A program made the position numbers and the translations under genes. DNA of 64,000 nucleotides, taken from contig NZ_MTSZ01000004.1 of the NCBI RefSeq assembly GCF_002118315.1, positions 186,001 through 250,000 on the forward strand. Reading direction: 5' to 3'. A model generated the notes under the pieces. That model saw nothing but the letters and a program-made list of their open reading frames with translations, did no database searches and was not told where the DNA came from. The DNA comes from Kiloniella majae (lineage in GTDB: Bacteria > Pseudomonadota > Alphaproteobacteria > Kiloniellales > Kiloniellaceae). Positions 18,574-25,651 of the stretch are shown here, in pieces (position 1 is the first letter of the stretch; each line of letters starts with the position of its first letter).

Positions 18574-19119
18574 GTGAAAAAAACCAACTTCTCCTTGATT
18601 TTAGTTTTTGTCAGCCTGATTTTCGTCATGATTTCAAAGGCCTATGCTGATGCAAATCCTGTCAGCCTTTTCAAAGAAAAGTTAGAAACTTCTGTTAGCA
18701 ATAAGCGTGTGCTTATGGTTAAGAACGAGGAAAAAATTTCGAAGTTTAGAATTATGGATCTCGAAAAATTACCTCTTTATGAAGTGTCACTGCCGCCAAT
18801 CTGGGAGAATGAGGCTGGAAAGTATCAGGGTGTATTGTTGTCTGATATTTTTAAAACCTCGGGAATAGCAGATATCAGGCAAGTTAAAATGGTCGCCCTG
18901 GGTGGGTATGCGATTGATTTGACGCCTGCGAAGTGGCCTGTGAGTTGCCTGTTTGTCGCGACACGATATCAGTCACGTGAGATCAGAGTTGAGAGAAAGG
19001 GGCCGATCCGCCTTCTTCTGCCTTGTATGATCAAGGAAAAGGACGGCGAGACGAATTACAGAGAAATCTCTACCGTAAATTGGATCTGGAATCTAAAAGA
19101 GATTCACATACTCGATTAA
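18574..19119 (+). CDS. Secreted oxidoreductase molybdopterin-binding-fold protein
   Basis: 181 aa from a GTG. The start KKTNFSLILVFVSLIFVMI ending KAYA is a signal peptide. The mature part has LEKLPLYEVSLPP, a YQGVLLSDIFKTSGI helix, MVALGGYAIDLTPAKWPV and a late RKGPIRLLLPC segment. This order matches the small sulfite-oxidase/YedY-like 'molybdopterin-binding' fold (LxxLP, GvlLsdll, lngY, kGPlrli). At this size it lacks the dimerisation domain, and the usual cofactor-ligand cysteine is not evident, so it may bind something other than Moco. Relatives often neighbour sensor kinases or cyclases; none is adjacent here. Confidence 0.65.
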   Translation: MKKTNFSLILVFVSLIFVMISKAYADANPVSLFKEKLETSVSNKRVLMVKNEEKISKFRIMDLEKLPLYEVSLPPIWENEAGKYQGVLLSDIFKTSGIADIRQVKMVALGGYAIDLTPAKWPVSCLFVATRYQSREIRVERKGPIRLLLPCMIKEKDGETNYREISTVNWIWNLKEIHILD

Positions 19120-19575
19120 TATCAACGCAAAAGAATTTTGAAGAGTTTCGGTTCCTGTTTGCAGGAATCTGAAGCACGTATATTCTTATTGATCAAGCCA
19201 GTCCAATTATAAGGTATTGTTTTCCTTTGCTATTAAGGAAAGTAAACGTAAGTCATTAAAATATATAAAAATTTACACAAAATTAGCCTAATAAATTCTT
19301 GTTGCACGGGTGTTATCATTTGGCCTAAGCAGGGGTGATTACAGCGATTGTGTGCGGCTGGATGATGGCAGCTTGGCATACAATTCTTTCACGCCTGAGC
19401 CACAACTTTTCCCTTAAAAGCTTGCTGGCTTGCGTGTCGAGGGTCACCTTCCCCCGAAGGTGGCCCTCATTTATTTATAATACTAATGCTTAGATTGATA
19501 TTATAAATTATTTTTATGAATGGCTTTTTGATACCAATAGGATGAAAATTAATTTCCTTAATATTGGAGTCAACA
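19120..19575 (+). ncRNA. Intergenic with candidate sRNA or creatinase leader (about 19300-19475)
   Basis: No protein gene in this 456 bp stretch. The first 180 bp are AT-rich. From ~19300 the composition becomes GC-richer, with a local GCTG/CAGC hairpin near 19352-19368, and it ends in the strong stem at 19439-19468. That terminator is 320 bp after the preceding stop and 107 bp before the creatinase ATG. It therefore fits an independent small RNA or an attenuator in the creatinase leader better than a simple gene end. No known riboswitch consensus was recognised. The 5' end is not defined. Confidence 0.4.
19439..19468 (+). terminator. Strong stem-loop terminator upstream of creatinase
   Basis: A 13 bp stem (GAGGGTCACCTTC / GAAGGTGGCCCTC, one G-U pair) closes a CCCC loop and is followed by ATTTATTTATAA. 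The stem is long and GC-rich; the U-tract is interrupted. Confidence 0.75.
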
Positions 19576-20784
19576 ATGGAACGCACACTGCGCATCCGTA
19601 ACGGAGAAAAAGTACGAGGCACATTTTCCAGAGCAGAAATGGAACGCCGTGTTGGTAATCTACGTCGGCATATGGCTGATAATGATATTGATGCCGTGGT
19701 ATTAACCTCTTACCATAATATCAACTATTTCAATGACTTTGTGTATTGTGCTTTTGGCCGTCCTTATGGTCTGATTGTCACCCAGGACAAACATATTTCT
19801 GTAACGGCGAATATTGATGGTGCGCAGCCGTGGAGACGCAGTTTCGACGACAATGTCATCTATACGGATTGGCAAAAAGATAACTATTTCTTTGCGATTA
19901 AAGATGAGCTATCGGGACTAAGCCTGAGCCGTGTAGGTCTGGAATTCGATCACATTAACATCGATAATAAAAACAAAATGGCCGCGGCTCTTGGCAGCCC
20001 GGAATTTGTAGATATCGGTGCACCGACAATGCGGATGCGGATGCTGAAATCCGCTGAAGAAATCGAAATTATCAAACATGGTGCAGCAACGGCTGATATT
20101 GGTGGTGCAGCCTGTGCAGAAGCCATCGCCGTTGGTGTTCCCGAGCATGAAGTTGCACTCCACTCAACACAGGCAATGATCCGTCACATTGCTAAAACCT
20201 TTCCCGATGCAGAGCTTATGGATACCTGGACCTGGTTTCAGTCTGGCATCAATACAGACGGTGCCCATAATCCCGTGACCAGCCGGAAGATTGAATCAGG
20301 TGATATCCTGAGCTTGAACTGCTTTCCGATGATTGCCGGATACTATACTGCGCTGGAAAGAACATTGTTTGCCGAGTATGCATCTGATGCGCATATGAAA
20401 TACTGGAAAGCCAACGTCGAAGTGCACGAAGCTGGTCTGAATTTGATTAAACCTGGTGTCCGTTGCTGTGATATTGCACTTGAGCTCAATGAAATCTTCA
20501 AGAAGCACGATATGTTGCAGTATCGAACCTTTGGATATGGTCACTCTTTCGGGACGTTAAGCCATTACTATGGTCGCGAAGCCGGACTGGAACTTCGTGA
20601 AGATGTTGAAACTGTATTGGAACCGGGTATGGTTGTTTCTATGGAACCAATGATCATGATCGAAGAGGGTAATTCCGGTGCTGGCGGTTACCGTGAACAT
20701 GATATTCTGGTTGTGGGTGAAAATGGTGCTGAAAACATCACCAAATTCCCTTATGGTCCGGAGCATAATATTATCAGTAAATAA
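19576..20784 (+). CDS. Creatinase (creatine amidinohydrolase)
   Basis: 402 aa from the ATG at 19576, with GGAG 6 bp upstream. It hydrolyses creatine to sarcosine and urea. It has the pita-bread M24 fold but matches true creatinase closely: LRIRNGEKVR at the start, TSYHNINYF, NIDGAQPWRR, the active-site block WTWFQSGINTDGAHNPVT (containing the catalytic His), FGYGHSFGTLSHYYGREAG and the C-terminal ENITKFPYGPE. The dinuclear metal ligands of aminopeptidases are not used in this branch. No sarcosine oxidase, creatininase or urease gene is in the window, so the products must be handled elsewhere. It is monocistronic, ending at a clear terminator. Confidence 0.95.
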   Translation: MERTLRIRNGEKVRGTFSRAEMERRVGNLRRHMADNDIDAVVLTSYHNINYFNDFVYCAFGRPYGLIVTQDKHISVTANIDGAQPWRRSFDDNVIYTDWQKDNYFFAIKDELSGLSLSRVGLEFDHINIDNKNKMAAALGSPEFVDIGAPTMRMRMLKSAEEIEIIKHGAATADIGGAACAEAIAVGVPEHEVALHSTQAMIRHIAKTFPDAELMDTWTWFQSGINTDGAHNPVTSRKIESGDILSLNCFPMIAGYYTALERTLFAEYASDAHMKYWKANVEVHEAGLNLIKPGVRCCDIALELNEIFKKHDMLQYRTFGYGHSFGTLSHYYGREAGLELREDVETVLEPGMVVSMEPMIMIEEGNSGAGGYREHDILVVGENGAENITKFPYGPEHNIISK

Positions 20785-20890
20785 ATATCTTTCCTTGTCT
20801 GAGAGTTCCTCGGCTTGAAATTGATTCAGTCAAAAATTGATTCAGGCTGAAATGCTCCATGCATTGGAAATGCAGATGTCTCAAAACTTT

Positions 20891-20916
20891 AAACCCGGCA
20901 TATCAGTGCCGGGTTT
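20891..20916 (+). terminator. Rho-independent terminator after creatinase
   Basis: AAACCCGGCA-TATCAG-TGCCGGGTTT, a perfect 10 bp stem with a 6 nt loop followed by TCTTTTT. It isolates creatinase from the ECF41 module, whose promoter begins 30 bp further on. Confidence 0.92.
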
Positions 20917-20945
20917 TCTTTTTGGTGAAGGATTTAAACAGAGGA

Positions 20946-20972
20946 TGTCACATTATGGGTTCACCAAGCGTC
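20946..20972 (+). promoter_or_regulatory. ECF41-type promoter of the carboxymuconolactone decarboxylase-sigma operon
   Basis: TGTCACA (20946-20952), a 16 bp spacer, then CGTC (20969-20972), 43 bp before the ATG at 21015. This equals the known ECF41 consensus (-35 TGTCACA, -10 CGTC, 16 bp spacing). It lies directly in front of an operon that encodes an ECF41 sigma factor, as expected for autoregulation. Confidence 0.85.
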
Positions 20973-21014
20973 ATATTCCTGAAAACAACATTCGGAATAA
21001 CACAACAAAGGAAT

Positions 21015-21503
21015 ATGATGATGACGACTTCTTCTGTACCTCTTTCTTCTACGTCTCTGGCTTCTGTGTCTCTGGCATCTGAAAAACCTGTTATGCATGA
21101 AAAAAATGACCCAAAGTTAATAGGGTATCTGGGTCAGGTTCATGTGATGATGGCAGAGCGTGGTTTGGAACATTCTCTTTCTGCACTTATTGAACTGCGT
21201 GCGTCCCAAATAAACCAATGTGCCTATTGTGTTGATATGCATATCTCAGACGCGCGAAAAGCGGGGGTTAGTCAGGACAAGCTGGATAAAGTGATTGTCT
21301 GGCGTCATGTGGACGTATTTTCTGAACCAGAGCGGGCCGCGTTGGCCTGGACCGAAGCGTTGACAACATTTGATCCAAAAACAAATTATGCGAAACTTCG
21401 TTCTGAGTTACGGCAACATTTTTCTGACAAGGAAATTACATTAATTACGACAGATATCGGGATGATCAACCTGTGGAACCGTGTACAGATATCCAAGCAT
21501 TGA
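21015..21503 (+). CDS. Carboxymuconolactone decarboxylase/AhpD-family protein
   Basis: 162 aa. The ATG at 21015 (first of three in a row) has AAGGA upstream. The core reads IELRASQINQCAYCVDMH, the AhpD signature CxxC-xxx-His used as a thiol redox centre, followed by an SEPERAALAWTEALT helix. The first ~30 residues are Ser/Thr/Val-rich and low in complexity. Genes of this family are the classic partner and target of ECF41 sigma factors, and here the sigma gene follows 15 bp later under the same ECF41-type promoter. Likely a peroxide- or carbonyl-stress thiol enzyme; the physiological substrate is unknown. Confidence 0.88.
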   Translation: MMMTTSSVPLSSTSLASVSLASEKPVMHEKNDPKLIGYLGQVHVMMAERGLEHSLSALIELRASQINQCAYCVDMHISDARKAGVSQDKLDKVIVWRHVDVFSEPERAALAWTEALTTFDPKTNYAKLRSELRQHFSDKEITLITTDIGMINLWNRVQISKH

Positions 21504-21518
21504 TATGGGGGTGTCCCT

Positions 21519-22436
21519 ATGAAGCTTGAAAGTAAAACAGATGTGTTTGAGCAATCGCGATCCCGGCTTATGGGGCTCGCGTATCGCTTGCTGGGGTCTG
21601 TAAGTGATGCACAGGATATTGTGCAGGATACCTATCTGAAGTGGATCTCATACTCTGGCCCGGAGATCGAAAACCCTGTCGGTTGGTTATCACGTGTTTG
21701 TACAAACCGTTGTCTGGACCAGCTAAAGTCGGCTAGTCATCAAAGGCTAGATTACGTAGGGTCATGGATACCGGATCAAATTCAAACGGAATTTGAATCT
21801 AACGTAGAAGAACAGCTAGAAATAGCTTCGTCTTTGACAACAGCCTTTCTTCTTTTGTTGGAAAGGTTGACGCCTAAAGAGCGCGCAGCATATTTGTTAC
21901 ACGATGTGTTTTCGATGCCATTTGATGAGGTGGCGGGTGTTCTGGATATGCAATCTGCTAATTGTCGTAAGTTGGCGACACGTGCTCGCGAGTATGTGGC
22001 AAAAAACAATGTGCGGCATGTGCCGGAGAAGCAGCACCAGGAAAAGCTGTTAGAAGCTTTTCAACAGGCAATCAAAACCGGGGATGTCGGTGGTCTGGGA
22101 ACAATGTTACGGGCAGATAGTGATTTACGTGCGGATAGTGGCGGCAAAGTTCAGGCTGTACGCGGTGTCATTGTTGGTCATGATGCGATCTGCCGCTTTA
22201 TTGAAGATATTTTATCCCACGCATGGCGGGACATGACGATCACGACTTATCTACTTAACGGTGCTTTAGGTTTGGTGATTGTGGATGAAGGTAAAACGCA
22301 TGCGGCGCTATCGTTCGGATATGATACAGAAGGGCAGATCAGCCAAATATATATCATGCGACATCCCGGCAAACTGAAACAGATGATTTCGACCAAAGGA
22401 ATTTTGTCAATCTCAGGGGCTATATCCTGGGAATGA
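21519..22436 (+). CDS. ECF41-family RNA polymerase sigma factor with SnoaL-like C-terminal domain
   Basis: 305 aa, far longer than a plain ECF sigma. Sigma region 2 is LMGLAYRLLGSVSDAQDIVQDTYLKW (~17-42), and region 4 is LTPKERAAYLLHDVFSMPFDEVAGVL (~117-142). Residues ~170-305 form the SnoaL/NTF2-like extension typical of ECF41, with the linker motif DSGGK at 206-210 (family form DGGGK). In this family the extension replaces an anti-sigma factor by both activating and restraining the sigma. It is co-transcribed with the AhpD-like gene. Confidence 0.93.
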   Translation: MKLESKTDVFEQSRSRLMGLAYRLLGSVSDAQDIVQDTYLKWISYSGPEIENPVGWLSRVCTNRCLDQLKSASHQRLDYVGSWIPDQIQTEFESNVEEQLEIASSLTTAFLLLLERLTPKERAAYLLHDVFSMPFDEVAGVLDMQSANCRKLATRAREYVAKNNVRHVPEKQHQEKLLEAFQQAIKTGDVGGLGTMLRADSDLRADSGGKVQAVRGVIVGHDAICRFIEDILSHAWRDMTITTYLLNGALGLVIVDEGKTHAALSFGYDTEGQISQIYIMRHPGKLKQMISTKGILSISGAISWE

Positions 22437-22572
22437 AACCCTTCACGCAGCTATTCATCAGGGGTGAAAGCTCGTTTATGGCGAACAGGCTTTGTCACTG
22501 TATAAAATATTGATAAGCTTTGCTTCATCTATAAAACGAGCTCAGATTGCCAGATAATGTGCTTTTTACGCC

Positions 22573-23439
22573 ATGATTAATATTCCCACCGATCTGTTAC
22601 GTACCTTCTCTACTGTGAATGATTTGGGAAGTATAACCCGTGCCGCAGAGACTTTGGGCCGCTCTCAGCCTGCGATTAGTCTTCAGCTGCAGCGGCTGGA
22701 AGATCTGTTGGAAATATCACTTTTCAATCGGAGCGGACGGAAGATCTCGTTGACGGAAGAAGGGGAAATTCTGCGTGGGTATGCCAAGCAAATTCTGGCG
22801 CAGAACGATGAGGTTATTTCGAGGTTGAAAACCCCGAAAGTGGGGGGTGTTGTCCGGGTCGGTTTACCAAATGATTTTGCCGTTTCTTTGTTGCCGACAA
22901 TTCTTGGCGGATTTACCAGTGCCCACGACGGAATCACGCTGGAAGTCGATTGTGGAATCAGCCGTGATCTTATCCAGGCCGTAGATAAGAATGACTACGA
23001 TGTGGTCATCGCCCTTTGTGCAGATACACCGTCACCTTCGTTGGCAAAAACATGGTCTGACCGTCTGGCGTGGGTTGGGAATGGCGACATTGCGTTGTTA
23101 TCGCAAGATACCCTGCCTTTGATCGTTTATCCGCAAGGGTGCATCTATCGACAACGATCGGTAGATGCCCTGAACCGAGCTGGAAAAAAGTGGCGCATAT
23201 CCTATTCCAGCCCTAGTCAATCAGGCATCGAAGCAGCGGTAAAAGCGGGCTTGGGATTGACTGTTTTGTCTGAAAAAACAGTACCTGATAGTCTGGAAGT
23301 TGTGCCTGTGGAAAGCGGGTATCCTGGGTTGGCAGATGTTGAGGTTGGTCTCTTTTATCGTCAGGGTGATTTAAGTGAGGCCGGGTTGCGGTTGGTCAAC
23401 TATATTACGGCTTCAATGGATGAGCTGCATCAGGAATAG
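22573..23439 (+). CDS. LysR-family transcriptional regulator
   Basis: 288 aa. The HTH is at ~1-60 (LLRTFSTVNDLGSITRAAETLGRSQPAISLQLQRLE, then RSGRKISLTEEGE), followed by a substrate-binding effector domain (VGGVVRVGLPNDF...). 'AIS.Q..RLE' is a strong LysR signature. It lies 159 bp upstream of acetoacetyl-CoA synthetase in the same direction, so it may or may not control that gene. The effector is unknown. Confidence 0.9.
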   Translation: MINIPTDLLRTFSTVNDLGSITRAAETLGRSQPAISLQLQRLEDLLEISLFNRSGRKISLTEEGEILRGYAKQILAQNDEVISRLKTPKVGGVVRVGLPNDFAVSLLPTILGGFTSAHDGITLEVDCGISRDLIQAVDKNDYDVVIALCADTPSPSLAKTWSDRLAWVGNGDIALLSQDTLPLIVYPQGCIYRQRSVDALNRAGKKWRISYSSPSQSGIEAAVKAGLGLTVLSEKTVPDSLEVVPVESGYPGLADVEVGLFYRQGDLSEAGLRLVNYITASMDELHQE

Positions 23440-23598
23440 GCACTAAGGCATCTGTTGAGTTTTTGACGTAATCTTAATTATTGGCTCGTCCAAAGTGCGC
23501 ATTTATATGCCATCCCTTGACGGTTGGTGTGCGGTGCAGCATAAATGATCGCTAGTCAAAATCGATACATAAAAAAATATCAGGGAGCGACAGGCGAT

Positions 23599-25566
23599 AT
23601 GACTTCTGTGACCAAACCTCAGTGGGTACCAAGCGAAGATCGTGTGCAAAATGCGATCGTCACCGACTTTATGTCCTGGCTGGATCAACAGGGTAGAGCA
23701 AAGGTGACTAGTTTTGCTGACCTGCATCAGTGGTCTGTGAAGAACATTGCCGATTTTTGGTCTGCGACTTGGGACTACCTTGATCTTCCCGGGGAAAAAG
23801 GCGGTCACATCTACACGCGCAATGATCAGGATATCAAAGCCAGTGCATGGTTTTCCCAGTCAAAAATCAACTTTGCAGAGAACCTGTTGCGTTATCGCGG
23901 TGAACAGGAAGCGCTGGTTTTTTGGGGAGAAAAGGGGCGTCAGAGATCCCTGAGTCGGGACGAACTTTACAATGAAGTTTCCCGTCTTGCTCAAGCGCTG
24001 AAAGCACAAGGGGTTGAGCCCGGTGATCGTGTGGCCGGATTGATGCCGAACATGCCGGAAGCCATTATTGCGATGCTTGCGACAACTGCCATCGGTGGCG
24101 TTTGGTCATCTGCCTCACCGGATTTTGGTGCTCAGGGAATTCTGGATCGTTTTGGCCAGATTGCTCCGAAAGTTTTAATCGCCCCCGATAGCTATGACTA
24201 TAACCTGAAAAATCACGATGTTTTGGGTAAGGTTACAGAGGTTGTCAAAGAAATTCCAGACATCGAAAAGGTTGTTGTGATTTCCTGGTCGGGTGCGGAT
24301 CTGGATTTATCCGGGTTGCCAAAGGCGATCGACATGCGGGATTTTGTGGATCCTTTCCTACCCACAGAAATAGCCTTCTCCAGACAGGGTTTTGATCATC
24401 CCCTCTACATTATGTTCTCTTCCGGAACCACGGGGGCACCCAAGTGTATTGTTCACCGTGCAGGTGGCGCGCTGATGAAACAACTTGTTGAACACAAGTT
24501 CCATGGTGATTTGAAAGAAAATGATCGTCTGTTTTATTTTACCACCTGTGGATGGATGATGTGGAACTGGTTTGCCGCTGGACTAGGCTGTGGCGCAACT
24601 CTGATCTGTTATGATGGATCACCATTTGCGGGGAGCCCGACAATCCTTTTTGATCTGGCGGAAGAGGAAAAGGTAACCCATTTTGGGACGTCACCAAAGT
24701 ATCTGGACACTTTGAAAAAAGCAGGTGAAAGCCCGATTGAGAACTATAAATTGCCAGCACTTCGGGCAATTTTTTCAACTGGATCTCCGTTGTTACCTGA
24801 GGGTTTTGACTTTGTTTATGAGCATGTGAAAAAGGATGTTCAGCTGGCGTCCATTGCGGGTGGAACAGATATTCTGGGCTGCTTTATGCTTGGAAATCCT
24901 ATTGGGCCTGTGTATCGCGGTGAAATACAAACACCTGCGCTGGGCTGTGCAGTTTCTGCCTTTAGCGATGAAGGTAAGCCGGTATCCGATGATCGGGGTG
25001 AATTGGTTTGTACGGAACCCTTCCCATCCATGCCGCTTTGTTTTTGGGGTGATGAAGACGGATCGCGCTATAACAAAGCTTATTTTGAGCGCTTTGATAA
25101 TATCTGGACCCATGGTGACTTTCTGGAAGTCACAGAAAATGGTGGCCTGATTATCCATGGGCGTTCTGATGCAACGCTTAATCCCGGGGGAGTCCGTATC
25201 GGTACAGCCGAGATCTATCGTCAGGTCGAAACACTGGAAGAAATTCGTGAAGCGATTGTTGTTGGCCAAAATTGGGACGGCGATGTGCGCGTGGTTCTTT
25301 GCGTTATTTTGCAGGACGGTGGCGAGGGTCTCAGCGAAGAGCTGATTAAGAAGATCAAGACCAGAATTAGAACCGGTTGTACGCCGCGTCATGTGCCGGC
25401 AAAGGTTGTTGCTGTGTCAGATATTCCAAGGACAAGGTCGGGTAAAATCACCGAGCTGGCCGTACGCGATATCATTAACGGGCGAGAAGTGGGCAACAAG
25501 GAAGCGCTGGCTAACCCTGAAGCTTTGGATCTCTATCGAAATATTCCGGTATTACAGGAAGACTAG
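23599..25566 (+). CDS. Acetoacetyl-CoA synthetase (acetoacetate-CoA ligase)
   Basis: 655 aa from the ATG at 23599; an earlier ATG at 23545 adds 18 residues but has no ribosome site. It activates acetoacetate (ketone body/PHB turnover) to acetoacetyl-CoA. The AMP-ligase P-loop is MFSSGTTGAPK, TTCGWMMWNWF is the acetoacetate-type substrate segment, and SIAGGTDILGCF, THGDFLEV and IPRTRSGKITELAVRDII (with the catalytic lysine) follow. These segments separate it from acetyl-CoA synthetase. A PHB-depolymerase-like esterase is encoded 11 kb away, a possible but unproven link. Confidence 0.93.
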   Translation: MTSVTKPQWVPSEDRVQNAIVTDFMSWLDQQGRAKVTSFADLHQWSVKNIADFWSATWDYLDLPGEKGGHIYTRNDQDIKASAWFSQSKINFAENLLRYRGEQEALVFWGEKGRQRSLSRDELYNEVSRLAQALKAQGVEPGDRVAGLMPNMPEAIIAMLATTAIGGVWSSASPDFGAQGILDRFGQIAPKVLIAPDSYDYNLKNHDVLGKVTEVVKEIPDIEKVVVISWSGADLDLSGLPKAIDMRDFVDPFLPTEIAFSRQGFDHPLYIMFSSGTTGAPKCIVHRAGGALMKQLVEHKFHGDLKENDRLFYFTTCGWMMWNWFAAGLGCGATLICYDGSPFAGSPTILFDLAEEEKVTHFGTSPKYLDTLKKAGESPIENYKLPALRAIFSTGSPLLPEGFDFVYEHVKKDVQLASIAGGTDILGCFMLGNPIGPVYRGEIQTPALGCAVSAFSDEGKPVSDDRGELVCTEPFPSMPLCFWGDEDGSRYNKAYFERFDNIWTHGDFLEVTENGGLIIHGRSDATLNPGGVRIGTAEIYRQVETLEEIREAIVVGQNWDGDVRVVLCVILQDGGEGLSEELIKKIKTRIRTGCTPRHVPAKVVAVSDIPRTRSGKITELAVRDIINGREVGNKEALANPEALDLYRNIPVLQED

Positions 25567-25651
25567 CTGTTATTTAGCCTCAGGCACCCGATGTACGAGA
25601 CAAAGGATGCCTGTTATAGGTTTAATAAGATCGTTAAGCGTTACTGCAGAA

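Noticed and set aside
22491-22520. Second TGTCACT motif that could be another ECF41 promoter
   Set aside because: No CGTC at the required 16 bp spacing.
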